IMG/VR virus record: IMGVR_UViG_3300034104_001215
Span: 1-24,585 of that record
Strand: one strand, 5' to 3'
Length of the DNA: 24,585 nucleotides
Source: a virus
Positions 6,032 to 14,505 of this stretch are shown here, piece after piece. The notes below the pieces were generated by a model. It worked only from the letters and a program-made list of their open reading frames with translations. It was not told the DNA's origin and did not search any database. Positions within the stretch are counted from its first letter, which is position 1, and each line of letters begins with the position of its first letter. The position numbers and the translations under genes are program-made.

Positions 6032-7131
6032 GGTGTCACCACCGGAACAGTTGAGCGCACCAGGCGCGTCTCACAATTCATCGTTCCGCTCTCCAAGTTG
6101 AACTGGATCGAGTCGATGACATGGTCTTCGTCAAAGCGGCCCACTCGAACGCGAACAACGTCGAAGGGCTCGAGCAGCGGGTTAGCGAGGGCTGTGAAAG
6201 ACACCGAGCGGGCGAAACCCTTGTACTGCTGGAGCAGCCCAGCGGCGGCAACAGTCGCCTCGACGCTGTTGGTGACCGTCGGGATCTGCTGCTCGTCCAG
6301 CGGCTTCCGACCGAAAGTGCCGTCCCAATAGGTAGGTGACTGTGGGTCAGAGTCCACGACGAACGCCAGCCCGCCACCCTCCGGTGATTCCCACCGGACA
6401 GGTACGGCGTTGTACTGGTCGGCGCGGTCACGCACACTCGAGACCGACACGATGACGCCCCCGTCACCAGAGTTGGCCTCCCAGACGGGATCCCCGTCCT
6501 CGATGTAGCGCAGCCGGAATGAACCGTCAGGGTTCGCATACACGACGCCGCCCAGGCCGCTCGCAAGCGTCTGGATCGCCTCCCAGCGTGAGCCCGTGAA
6601 CACGGTGCCAGCAGGCGCATACTGCCCGGTGTTGATCGCAGAGTCGATGGTGATTGTCGGTCGCTGCGCGAACGCCGCACCCACCAACTCTTCAATCGCC
6701 GTCACCGACGTGAGCGGGTTGCTGAACTCGTCGTACGGCGCATACGGAGCCACCAGGCGGTAGTCCTCAATTGCCGAACCGAAGTCGTACGCCTCGACCT
6801 GCACAACCTCACCTGTGTACTGCTGAGTGACGCGCTGGATCTTGAACAGACCCAGCGTCACCCACTCCTCGGTTTGGTCGAAGAAGCGGATGCCTCGCTC
6901 AATCTTGATGGTGTCCCGCACGTCAAGGTTGACCAGATCGGCAGGCTTGTCCGCGACGAGGGTCACGCTTACCTGTCGCCAGATGTTCCGTCGCCCATCG
7001 ACTGACAGGGTTCCGTCTTTCACACGGAACTCGGCCTTCTCGTCCCCGTTGGCGTCGAGCGTCGCTGCCCGCACGATGACCTCGTGCGAGTAGCGCAGCC
7101 CGTCAAGGAAGCGGTCGCTTGCAGTCAGCAT
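6028..7131 (-). CDS. Minor tail protein, DUF5047-like
   Basis: A 367-aa protein starting at the ATG at 7129-7131, which overlaps the TAA of the Dit-like gene by one base (TAATG). The frame continues upstream but would overlap the neighbour by 48 bases. The N-terminus (MLTASDRFLDGLRYSH, then LSVDGRRNIWRQVSVTL) matches my memory of the DUF5047 family of actinophage tail proteins. The middle has many beta strands and GSRWEAIQTLASGLGG, resembling the baseplate hub or tail-associated-lysin-type fold seen in siphophage tail tips. It follows tape measure and Dit-like genes, the usual position of the hub protein. No peptidase or lysozyme motif is visible. The structural role is well supported by position; the hub assignment is inferred. 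Confidence 0.8.
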   Translation of the reverse strand: MLTASDRFLDGLRYSHEVIVRAATLDANGDEKAEFRVKDGTLSVDGRRNIWRQVSVTLVADKPADLVNLDVRDTIKIERGIRFFDQTEEWVTLGLFKIQRVTQQYTGEVVQVEAYDFGSAIEDYRLVAPYAPYDEFSNPLTSVTAIEELVGAAFAQRPTITIDSAINTGQYAPAGTVFTGSRWEAIQTLASGLGGVVYANPDGSFRLRYIEDGDPVWEANSGDGGVIVSVSSVRDRADQYNAVPVRWESPEGGGLAFVVDSDPQSPTYWDGTFGRKPLDEQQIPTVTNSVEATVAAAGLLQQYKGFARSVSFTALANPLLEPFDVVRVRVGRFDEDHVIDSIQFNLESGTMNCETRLVRSTVPVVTP

Positions 7132-7922
7132 TAGATACCCGCCACCTTCTGCCAATTCAGCGTCGTGAGATCCACCCACTTACGGTCAGTCCAGTTGCTC
7201 CACACCAGATCGCCAGGAGCGGGTGGCTCCGTCGGGTCGGTTGGGGTTGCAATCGGCTCTGCCGGACGTGGGGCTTCCACGCGCTGCACCTCGAGCGCCC
7301 AGCGTCGAGCGGGCTCCCACGGGCGCGGTGATGGCCTCGTCTCCGTGATCTTGCCGACCGACAAGTACCAGACGTTGTCGAAGCCGTAGAACGGCTTGTG
7401 TGGTGAGAACGTGATGACAGGAGCCGCCTCGAGCAGAGCCAGTAGTGAGCGGCGCTCATCGTGAGACAGAGTCAGCAGATTCAGCGTTCCGCTCTCGTAC
7501 TGGCGTCGGTTAGAGACCACGACAGGGTCTGGACGCCCGAGAATGCGGACGACCTCCTGGCTAATATCGTGATCGACCGTCGGGAACGACTCGACGGTGA
7601 CCTTCATTCGCTGCCGTGGGTCAGCAGCCCCGAAGAGCACGTCCCCACCGAAGTCCACGAAGTCACCTGTGTCGTACCAGTCCGTCACCGTGTCGGACAA
7701 GGCACCGTGGTGCCGGATTCGGTAAAGCGGTACAGCATTCTGAAGCAGCGTGTAGTCGTAGATGAAGAGGGGCTCGCCCGTAGAAAGGAGCCGTTGGGCT
7801 CCCTTCACCGGGCGAACCACCCCGTCGAACTGCATGCGCTCTAGCGTGAACGTCGTGTCCGGGTCCGTAGAGACGCCTACCGAGAAACCGAACTCTGCCT
7901 TAGTCACAGAGATACTGGTCAC
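7131..7922 (-). CDS. Distal tail (Dit-like) minor tail protein
   Basis: A 263-aa protein directly after the tape measure gene. It starts with GTG at 7920-7922 behind AAGGAGG (seven-base spacing), with the tape measure TGA one base upstream. The beta-rich sequence, the segment TLSHDERRSLLALLEAAPVITFSPH and the C-terminal Pro-rich linker followed by WSNWTDRKWVDLTT resemble siphovirus tail components that join the tail tube to the tip. By gene order it should be the distal tail protein, forming a hexameric ring at the tube end. The Trp-rich C-terminus could be a small carbohydrate-contact module, but that is speculative. Sequence alone does not prove the family. Confidence 0.75.
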   Translation of the reverse strand: MTSISVTKAEFGFSVGVSTDPDTTFTLERMQFDGVVRPVKGAQRLLSTGEPLFIYDYTLLQNAVPLYRIRHHGALSDTVTDWYDTGDFVDFGGDVLFGAADPRQRMKVTVESFPTVDHDISQEVVRILGRPDPVVVSNRRQYESGTLNLLTLSHDERRSLLALLEAAPVITFSPHKPFYGFDNVWYLSVGKITETRPSPRPWEPARRWALEVQRVEAPRPAEPIATPTDPTEPPAPGDLVWSNWTDRKWVDLTTLNWQKVAGI

Positions 7923-7923
7923 C

Positions 7924-10900
7924 TCAGAGCCTCCTTCCGGAACGGACGTAGTTCGCCGCTGTCACGTCACGATTCGTCATCTGCACGTCGATGATGTCCG
8001 TCAACTCGCGGTCACCGATGAATACGCGCACCTCAGGTGCCGACTGGCCCGCCACGTCAGGCACGGCGGCGTTCGCCATGCGAACCGCCGAAGCCTCGAT
8101 GCGTCGAGTCGTCTCATCCATGCCGACCGCGAGCCCCTCACCGACCATCTCACCCATGTAGCGAGTGACCTTGGATGGTGACTGGATCTCGAGCGACTTG
8201 CGGATGATCTTCGCGATCTTGTCTGCCAGCGCCTTAGCCGCCGCAACGACCTTGTCGTCGTTCTCCGTCATGCCGTCGATGAGGCCCTTAGTGACCTCAA
8301 GGCCAGCCGCGTAGGACGACGTGGTCAACTTGCGGAACTGCGCCTGGACGCTGTTGCTGATCTCGACAGCCGTCGCCTCGTTAGCCTTGATCTGCTTACC
8401 GAGAGCGTCGGTGTACTCGTCGTAGGACTTCTCCAGCGCCTCGAGCGCCTGATCGCGCTCCAACTCGAGCCCGTCGTACACGGCCTTCGCTGCATCGACA
8501 GCGGCCTTCGCGTTGTCCACGATGACCTGCTGCTCCGCGATCCCGGCGTTGAACCAGGCATCAGAGGAGAAGGCGCTGAACTCGTCAATCTGTGACCGCA
8601 GTTCCGACTGAATCGTGTTGACCTCAGCGAGCACGTCGTCGGACGCATCCGACAACTGCTTGACCGCCTCAGCCGACGACTCGGGCCCCGCGTTCACCAA
8701 CTGCTGAATCAGGCTGGCGTCGAGACCGCGAGCCTGTAGGCCCTTGATCTTCGCGAACCAGTCCTTCAGCGTCTGAAGCCGCGTCTCAAGGGACTCCTTG
8801 AACGAGGCCGTCCGCTGCTTCTGCTCGGTGACGAACGAGCCCACACCGTCGATGCGAGTGAACTGCTCGTACGTCTCCTGCTCGAGATCCAGCGCGTTGA
8901 CAAACGACGTGGCCGTCTCGCGGATCGAATCCAAGAACGAGTTACGCTCGTCGATGAGGTCGCTCAACTTGTCGTTGGCGGTCTCGTACGCCGACGTAGC
9001 GTCGTCCAGAACCTTGCTCGCGGCCTCAATACGCTTCGCGTAGTCAGCCTCGAGATCGGCCTTCTGGGAATCGAAGAGGGCCTCGCGGCGCTCCTCCAAC
9101 TCCTCGTTCTCGCGGATCAACTTGATGACCGACGCCGTCTGCTTACGCAGCGACTCGAGGTCAGCCTTCATCTTGACCGTGGCAGCCTTAGCCGCCTTGG
9201 ACCCGACCAGCCACTTCGCCGTGGCGGGGCCGTAGAACTTCTTCACAGCCTCCGACAGGTTGTCGTACAGGCCGATGATGGAGTCGATGCTGTCGCCACG
9301 GAAGGTCTTCTGGATATCCGACAACTCACCGAAGGGGCGGCGAACCGCATCACGCATCGTCTTGAGCCCGTCCAGGGCCGCGTCGATGATCTCGCGCAGT
9401 TTCGCCAGCCAGTCCTTCCATTGCTGGATAGCAGGATCGACCTTGGAGCCGCCGCCACCACCGCCACCGCCGCTGCCACCACCGCCGCCACCGATTGCAG
9501 GTGGCTTGAACTCAGGCACCTCAGGAGTGGACGCACCAGGCGTGGCGTATCCACCTGGCGGTGGAGTACCGACGTAGTCACCCTTGTCTGCCGTGTACTG
9601 CACTCGGTAGTACAGCGTCTTATAGATAGGCGTTGACCAGATACGCGCAACCGTTGCCGAAGACGTTGCGATCTGATTGACAGCAGACGTAGCAGCGCCA
9701 GCCGCCGTGTCCGCGACACTCTGCAACGCCGCCACCGCGCCAGCAGACGCGTCCTTGACTGACTGGCTTACAAATGGACTGATCTGAATGATGCTGTTCA
9801 TTCCGTTCGCGATGAGCAGGAAGGCGCTCACCAGCGCAGTCGCACCCGAAGACACGACCAGAACCACACCATTCCAGATGCCGACCATGGCTTCCCACCA
9901 CGTCCGAACAACACGGATGAGAACGCCAAACGCCGCCACCGTAACGTTGAGTGCCTCGGGCAGCGTCTTGTTCCAGAAGTCAGTAGTCGTGGCGTAGTTG
10001 TCCTCGAGGCCCGCGAACGCGCCCTCCAAGTAGTAGCCAAGGTTCTCAAACGCCGCACCGATACCAGCAAACATCTGGTCAAGTTGACCCAGAAACGCCT
10101 CGACACTTTGCAGCGCCTTTGTCAGCCACTTCACGAACGGCTGGAAAGCCTTGCCCATCTGCACGGTGACAATGTCACCAAGGTTCGCCCAGATACCTTG
10201 CAGAGATTGACGCGCCTTCGCGGCACCCTCTTGGTACTTGTCACCCAGAGCGAGAATGGCTGGGATAAGTACATCCGCAGTCATCTTGCCCTGCTCGGTG
10301 AAGTTCTGGGCCTCCTTGACCGACACGCCCTGCTGCTTCGCGACTTCCTTGTACACGTCGGCCAAGTTGATGCCAGCGTTCGCCAACTGGCGAAGGTCGA
10401 TACCGTTGGCTTTGCCTTGCGCGTTGACCTGACCCAGCGCGTACGCCATGTCGTTCAACTTGGCAGCAGAGATACCAGTTGCCGAGCCGAAATCAGAGAA
10501 GAACTTCAACAGGTTCTGGCGCACGCCGTCAGCAGTCACACCGTAGGAGAGAAGCAGGCGGTTGGCGTCGGCAAGATCCTGTGTCGGGACAATGGACTCC
10601 TTGGACAGAGCCTGGAGAAACGCGACTTCCTTGTTCGCGCGCTCGGCAGAACCCAGCAGAGCCTCGTAGCGGATCTTCAGCATCTGAAGATCGCCACCAG
10701 CCTGAGTGCCGAACTTACCTAGCGCCGTAGTAGCAGCCCCAGCCGCGATTGCGACGCCACCCAGCGCGGCACCTGCGGCCAGGAATCCAACCACCATCGG
10801 ATTGACAGCAGCAGGAATCGCCGTCACAGCGCCCAGCAGACCAGACAGAACACCCGCAGGGTTGCTGTACTGAATGTTGGCGAACGCCTGCGACATTCCA

Positions 10901-11379
10901 AAGGTGGACCGTGCAAGCGTCGCGAAGTTGCCAGCGCCGCTACGCGCAGCCTGACCAGACTTGCTGATGGATCGAGCAAGCCGCTCCTGGCTCGCGGCAG
11001 CCTTGTCCGACGCTGTCGCAGACCTGTTCTCTTCACCTGTGAGGGCAGCAATCTGCGCGCGAGTAGCGGCAGCCTTCGTGGCAACGTTCTGATGGGCCGC
11101 AGCCATACGCTGCGCCGCATTCATCTCACCGCCGTGCGCCCTGGCAAGAGCGTCCAAGTGCGACTTAGTTGCAGCAGCGGCCTGCCCCATGCGAGACATC
11201 TCGTTAGTAGCCGCAGACGCCGCACGCCCAGCACCACCGCCGACGCTCATGTTGCCCAGACGCTGCATGTCGCGCGCAACGTTGTTGATCTGGATCTGAA
11301 GATTCTTGATAGCGTTCAAGGCGGGCTGTACATCAGCACCCACGGCGACATACAGCCCGCCAACGCGCCCAACACTCAT
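7924..11379 (-). CDS. Tape measure protein
   Basis: At 1151 aa this is the longest gene and has the composition of a siphovirus tape measure protein. The N-terminal 180 residues are Ala/Gln-rich coiled coil. Two hydrophobic stretches lie at about 183-230 and 485-540. A conserved-looking block between them (LLLSYGVTADGVRQNLLKF, then GIDLRQLANAG and FTEQGKMTADVLIPAI) matches the tape measure domain. Residues about 627-644 are almost pure glycine with serines, followed by a long charged coiled coil to about 1030 and an IQSPSKVTRYMGEMVGEGLAVGM motif near the end, typical of these proteins. Length sets tail length; about 0.15 nm per residue predicts a tail of roughly 170 nm. The start follows GAGGAG nine bases upstream. 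Confidence 0.95.
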   Translation of the reverse strand: MSVGRVGGLYVAVGADVQPALNAIKNLQIQINNVARDMQRLGNMSVGGGAGRAASAATNEMSRMGQAAAATKSHLDALARAHGGEMNAAQRMAAAHQNVATKAAATRAQIAALTGEENRSATASDKAAASQERLARSISKSGQAARSGAGNFATLARSTFGMSQAFANIQYSNPAGVLSGLLGAVTAIPAAVNPMVVGFLAAGAALGGVAIAAGAATTALGKFGTQAGGDLQMLKIRYEALLGSAERANKEVAFLQALSKESIVPTQDLADANRLLLSYGVTADGVRQNLLKFFSDFGSATGISAAKLNDMAYALGQVNAQGKANGIDLRQLANAGINLADVYKEVAKQQGVSVKEAQNFTEQGKMTADVLIPAILALGDKYQEGAAKARQSLQGIWANLGDIVTVQMGKAFQPFVKWLTKALQSVEAFLGQLDQMFAGIGAAFENLGYYLEGAFAGLEDNYATTTDFWNKTLPEALNVTVAAFGVLIRVVRTWWEAMVGIWNGVVLVVSSGATALVSAFLLIANGMNSIIQISPFVSQSVKDASAGAVAALQSVADTAAGAATSAVNQIATSSATVARIWSTPIYKTLYYRVQYTADKGDYVGTPPPGGYATPGASTPEVPEFKPPAIGGGGGGSGGGGGGGGSKVDPAIQQWKDWLAKLREIIDAALDGLKTMRDAVRRPFGELSDIQKTFRGDSIDSIIGLYDNLSEAVKKFYGPATAKWLVGSKAAKAATVKMKADLESLRKQTASVIKLIRENEELEERREALFDSQKADLEADYAKRIEAASKVLDDATSAYETANDKLSDLIDERNSFLDSIRETATSFVNALDLEQETYEQFTRIDGVGSFVTEQKQRTASFKESLETRLQTLKDWFAKIKGLQARGLDASLIQQLVNAGPESSAEAVKQLSDASDDVLAEVNTIQSELRSQIDEFSAFSSDAWFNAGIAEQQVIVDNAKAAVDAAKAVYDGLELERDQALEALEKSYDEYTDALGKQIKANEATAVEISNSVQAQFRKLTTSSYAAGLEVTKGLIDGMTENDDKVVAAAKALADKIAKIIRKSLEIQSPSKVTRYMGEMVGEGLAVGMDETTRRIEASAVRMANAAVPDVAGQSAPEVRVFIGDRELTDIIDVQMTNRDVTAANYVRSGRRL

Positions 11380-11381
11380 GC

Positions 11382-11911
11382 CTAGGCTCTCCTCGCCATC
11401 ATGGCAAACTCGCGCGGACTCATCACGCGCTGTTTCGCCTCGTCATCGCCAGGGCGCGGAACCCTGTGCGGCTTACCGACGTTCTTCGCGCCATGAGCGC
11501 GAGCAGTCAACACATAGAGGGCATTGAGCATGTCCACGACCTGCGCCAGCAACTCGTCCTGACGCGACCACCGTGACTCACGCTCCACAGCGGCTGCCTC
11601 CAGCGCGTCGAAGAGATCAGGATCATCAACGAACGCGCTGGGAGGCAGACCGCTCAGGACGGCGAGGTCCGCTACTCGCCTGTGGTAGGGAGGACAGCCT
11701 CCCCATCAACCTCGGGCTGAATGTCGTCAACAGACTCCATCCACGCGTCGAAGTCGCCGTCACGACCAGACGCGGCGAAAGCCAACTTGTACGTTGCCTC
11801 CACCGTGCTCGCCATGCCGCCACCCGAACGCTCGGCGTTCAGAATGTGGCGGGGCTTCACCTTGTACGTCTCAGTCGTGCCGTCTTCGTATGTAACGTTG
11901 AACTTCATCAT
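11382..11911 (-). CDS. Tail assembly chaperone, frameshifted long form (G-T type)
   Basis: Inferred -1 frameshift product of the 79-aa chaperone gene. The -1 frame opens only after a TGA at 11706-11708 and runs to the TAG at 11382-11384, so the shift must fall between 11705 and the zero-frame stop at 11674. The resulting protein would be 176 aa. Reading this frame from the shift window gives a good protein sequence (DLAVLSGLPPSAF, then DDPDLFDALEAAAVER) that has no ATG or GTG of its own before 11588, so the shift explains it better than separate initiation. In lambda and most siphophages the long form binds the tape measure protein during tail assembly. Alternative: a separate 68-aa protein from the GTG at 11588, which has GGAGG eight bases upstream. 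Confidence 0.65.
11672..11911 (-). CDS. Tail assembly chaperone, short form (G type)
   Basis: A 79-aa acidic protein between the major tail protein and the tape measure gene, the universal siphovirus position for the tail assembly chaperone. It starts at the ATG at 11909-11911 with AGGAGG eight bases upstream; a second in-frame ATG follows at once. The sequence begins MMKFNVTYEDGTTETYKV and contains FAASGRDGDFDAWMESVDD, which resembles the short chaperone of actinophages. Its last 11 codons overlap the region where a -1 frameshift would produce the long form. A 6-bp hairpin (11688-11703) lies within the shift window. It does not enter the virion in studied relatives. Confidence 0.8.
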   Translation of the reverse strand: MMKFNVTYEDGTTETYKVKPRHILNAERSGGGMASTVEATYKLAFAASGRDGDFDAWMESVDDIQPEVDGEAVLPTTGE

Positions 11912-11942
11912 TGCCGTAGCCTCCTAAGATGAAAGTGTCGAA

Positions 11943-12509
11943 CTAGAGCGGAAGTGCAGCGCCGCCGCCGAGCGCGGGGTCGTTGCTGAGAATCTCGTAA
12001 GCCGGGGTAGCGGCGAGCACACCGAAGTTGATCGGGTACGTCACAGCACCGGAACGAGTAAGAGTGAACGAGACCTCGCCCTCAACCTGCACACGCGGGA
12101 AGTAGTAGCGGTAGGTCACGTCACCGTCGGTGAACTCGATGACCATCGAGTGAACAGCGTTCTCGTCGTCACGCGGGGGCGTGAACTTGCTGCCACCAGC
12201 GCCGTCCGACTCCCACGCGCCTCCACCGAGAGCGGTGATGAGGGTCTTGTCGTTCGTCTGCATCAGAGCGAACTCGACGTTCTTCGGGGCGCGCAGCGTC
12301 AGCACACGCACCTTGTCAGCCTGCCAAGCGTTCAGATCCTCGGTCTCGCGACCAAACGTGAAGGCCACACCGTCCTCGGTGACATAGCCAAGATCCGTCC
12401 ACGCTGCGGGCAGCGCAGTCTCAACATCGACAGGGGCCGCAGTTTCGGGCGTAGCAACGTAAACGTGCCCAGCACCAGCAACGCGAACCTGAGTACCATC
12501 CAGAGCCAT
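11943..12509 (-). CDS. Major tail (tube) protein
   Basis: A 188-aa beta-rich protein that should polymerise into the tail tube. It begins MALDGTQVRVAGAGHVYVA, has WTDLGYVTEDGVAFTFGRE near residue 36 and a C-terminal FTLTRSGAVTYPINFGVLA, a pattern I recognise from actinophage major tail proteins. Position agrees: after the tail terminator-like gene and before the chaperone and tape measure genes. The upstream stop TAG is fused to the ribosome site (TAGGAGG) five bases before the ATG, implying strong coupled expression, as expected for an abundant protein. No Ig-like decoration domain is present at the C-terminus. Confidence 0.9.
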   Translation of the reverse strand: MALDGTQVRVAGAGHVYVATPETAAPVDVETALPAAWTDLGYVTEDGVAFTFGRETEDLNAWQADKVRVLTLRAPKNVEFALMQTNDKTLITALGGGAWESDGAGGSKFTPPRDDENAVHSMVIEFTDGDVTYRYYFPRVQVEGEVSFTLTRSGAVTYPINFGVLAATPAYEILSNDPALGGGAALPL

Positions 12510-12518
12510 TGAAGCCTC

Positions 12519-12908
12519 CTAATCTCGCGCCGTGACCGACACGGACACGACGTTGCGATACCTCGTGGGCGTCCAAGTGCCGTCCTCAAAGAACGACGTG
12601 GACTCCACAACAGCATTAGCCACCACGCCATCTGGGTGACTACCAATCTGTTCATTCATTGCCTTCTCGACCGCAAGCGAGATGTCGAACGACTGCGTCG
12701 GGCTCTCGGAATGAACATCAACAGTCAGCGCATGCCGCCACCAGACCGTCGTAGGTCGTGTGAACGGATACCTCGTAACTGATCGAACAAGTACATAAGG
12801 GGGAGGCGTGTCAGGCGGTACTGACTCACCGAACACACGGCCCCCAACAACGCCACCCACGTCAGGGTCAGCGAGCAGAACCTGCGTCATGGCAGCAGTA
12901 ACGTCCAT
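12519..12908 (-). CDS. Tail terminator-like protein
   Basis: A 129-aa protein starting at the ATG at 12906-12908, which has AGGAGG seven bases upstream; an earlier in-frame GTG is only one base from that site and is less likely. It begins MDVTAAMTQVLLADPDVGG, and contains PPYVLVRSVTRYPFT and VDVHSESPTQSFDISLAVEKAMNE, a layout matching tail completion/terminator proteins (DUF3168-like), which cap the tail tube and join it to the head. The gene directly precedes the major tail protein, the usual position. The assignment rests on order and weak pattern similarity. Confidence 0.75.
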   Translation of the reverse strand: MDVTAAMTQVLLADPDVGGVVGGRVFGESVPPDTPPPYVLVRSVTRYPFTRPTTVWWRHALTVDVHSESPTQSFDISLAVEKAMNEQIGSHPDGVVANAVVESTSFFEDGTWTPTRYRNVVSVSVTARD

Positions 12909-12935
12909 ACACACGCCTCCTTGGAACGCCGCGAA

Positions 12936-13343
12936 CTAGCGCGACGAGGTGTTAGCGGAACGTCCGGCTTCCTTGCCACGAAGCATGAAGTGCGTCGCAC
13001 TCGTCTTCTTCGTCCCGTTCTCCCAGCGAACCGTCGCCGGATGGTGAGACACAGCCAGGTACACCTCGATGGTGGATCCCGGCGCGATCTTGTTTCGCGT
13101 GAACTTCGAGTTCGCGCTGATCACACGCACCGCACTCAGCACCTCGGACTTCTCACGAGCCTGCCACGGTGCGCTGGTGGGAGCGGTACTCAGCACCGCT
13201 CGCGCGTTGTCCGCAACCAAGTCAGCCGTGCGACCAATCGCCGCCACCGTGCCTGGATCCGTAGACGCCTTAGTGGCTACCTCGCGAAACGTTTCAGCGC
13301 CACGAAAGCCCTCGGTGCGAGCGCGCACCACAATGCGGGCCAC
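12936..13343 (-). CDS. HK97 gp10-like head-tail joining protein
   Basis: A 135-aa protein starting with GTG at 13341-13343, overlapping the TAG of the upstream gene by one base (TAGTG). The open frame extends further upstream, but that part lies inside the neighbour. It begins MARIVVRARTEGFRG, is basic, and has a C-terminal motif RWENGTKKTSATHFMLRGKEA, which resembles the conserved end of the HK97 gp10 family (a Gly-Thr segment followed by a Pro/His-Phe-Leu/Met-Arg motif). That family acts at the head-tail joint. Gene order (head closure, gp10-like, terminator, tube) supports the call. Confidence 0.75.
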   Translation of the reverse strand: MARIVVRARTEGFRGAETFREVATKASTDPGTVAAIGRTADLVADNARAVLSTAPTSAPWQAREKSEVLSAVRVISANSKFTRNKIAPGSTIEVYLAVSHHPATVRWENGTKKTSATHFMLRGKEAGRSANTSSR

Positions 13344-13693
13344 TAGGAAACCTCGCTCAGAGTGCCGCGACGCAGCAGAAGAGTCTGGTACATGACCTTG
13401 CTTGTCTGCGGATGCCAATGAGGCTGCGCCTGACCGTCGGGCGCGTAACGCTTGCCCTCGATCTGCACCGACTCGATGTGGTCAGTAACCACGTCGGGCT
13501 GAAGGTAGAGGAGCATGCCAGCGACAACCTGCTCACCGCCGTCCACTACCGACTCGGTGCGACGTGGACGGTAGTAGGCCAGCACGGTTTCCGTGCGCTT
13601 AGAGGCACCAGATGGAAGGTTGTAACGGTCCACAGCCACCGTGTCCCGATGCGTCAGCACGACCTCGGCAGTCATCAGATGTGCCGGAATCAT
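13343..13693 (-). CDS. Head closure (stopper)-like protein
   Basis: A 116-aa protein at the head-to-tail junction. The ATG is preceded by TAGGAGG with four-base spacing, where the TAG is the stop of the upstream collagen-like gene. The sequence has mixed beta strands, a central GGEQVVAGMLLYLQPDVV and a His/Pro-rich DGQAQPHWHPQTSKV near the end. Similar small proteins between adaptor and gp10-like genes in actinophages are called head-to-tail stoppers and seal the portal after packaging. What is odd is its distance from the adaptor gene: five or six unrelated genes, including lysis genes, intervene. The call is positional plus general resemblance. Confidence 0.7.
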   Translation of the reverse strand: MIPAHLMTAEVVLTHRDTVAVDRYNLPSGASKRTETVLAYYRPRRTESVVDGGEQVVAGMLLYLQPDVVTDHIESVQIEGKRYAPDGQAQPHWHPQTSKVMYQTLLLRRGTLSEVS

Positions 13694-13701
13694 CGAGCCT
13701 C

Positions 13702-14505
13702 CTATACGTCTACACCTGGCAGCACCGTCGGGAACTCGTCGTCAGTCAGCCAGTAGAACTGGCCGCTGTACAGCACCCCAGGCGCGGACAGATTCACCGA
13801 ACGGATCAGCAGGTCCGAACCGATGACCTCAAGCGCAGCACCACCGATGCCGCCAGTCGCGACAATCGGTGTGGACTCAGCCCAGCCAGCGGGGCGGGTG
13901 AACCCGTGCGGCAGCGTGAACACCTTCGGTGTCGCGCCAGGAGCAGCAGCCAGGTTGCCCAGCCGCACAGCGACAAAGTTGCCGCTGCGACGCAGGAACA
14001 GCCCAGGCATGTTGCCCTCGACAGCAGACCAGCCAGCATCCAGAGTCGCTGACACATCGCGCCAGCCAGAGTCCTGATCAGGGACAGGCGTCGGCCCCAT
14101 GCCACCGATCTGACCCATATCGACGTAGCCGTTCTCACCCGCAGCGGGAGAGTCAGGGTCGTAAACCCAGACGTGACTCGTGGACTGGTCAATGAACACC
14201 GACATATGGTCGGGATTCGGTGGCAGGTCATCCGGCGTCGGAACGACACCCATCGGGTCCAGCGTGTTACCAGGCGGGCCAGGAGGCCCAGGCTGTGACT
14301 CGATGTTGTTGATCGCCTCCCAGATGCGCTCGATCTCAGCCCAGATCGCGTCGATCTGCGCCTGATCACCAGGCGTGAGGCCGTTCTCAAGTGCGTTATT
14401 CAGCAACTCGATCATCTGCGCCAGCAACTTGTGCAGCGTCGTGTGATCGTGGTCGGAGAAAGTGGCGCGCTCTGTCAGCCTAAGAATCTCTTGCAGATCA
14501 GCCAT
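13702..14505 (-). CDS. Neck-region fibre-like protein, paralogue 3
   Basis: A 267-aa protein starting at the ATG at 14503-14505, which overlaps the TAA of paralogue 2 (TAATG) and follows GGGGGTG. Residues 4-47 carry the shared N-terminal module (RLTERATFSDHDHTTLHKLL, then NALENGLTPGD). A short coiled coil (48-70) and only two to three Gly-X-Y triplets (72-80) follow. Then comes a VPTPDDLPP...VWVYD...VDMGQIGG module (88-135) also found in the 288-aa tail fibre. The C-terminal 120 residues are beta-rich (SGNFVAVRLGNL, then YSGQFYWLTDDEFP) and look like a fibre head or carbohydrate-contact domain. It probably forms a trimeric appendage with its two upstream neighbours. The attachment site on the virion is unknown. 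Confidence 0.75.
   Translation of the reverse strand: MADLQEILRLTERATFSDHDHTTLHKLLAQMIELLNNALENGLTPGDQAQIDAIWAEIERIWEAINNIESQPGPPGPPGNTLDPMGVVPTPDDLPPNPDHMSVFIDQSTSHVWVYDPDSPAAGENGYVDMGQIGGMGPTPVPDQDSGWRDVSATLDAGWSAVEGNMPGLFLRRSGNFVAVRLGNLAAAPGATPKVFTLPHGFTRPAGWAESTPIVATGGIGGAALEVIGSDLLIRSVNLSAPGVLYSGQFYWLTDDEFPTVLPGVDV

Noticed and set aside
9243-9719. Alternative minus-strand frame in the tape measure gene
   Set aside because: Arg/Ser-rich shadow of the coding frame without its own ribosome site.
11626-11823. A 65-codon minus-strand frame in the third frame of the chaperone gene
   Set aside because: Arg/Ser-rich shadow frame ending before the tape measure gene; the -1 frame gives the protein-like continuation instead.
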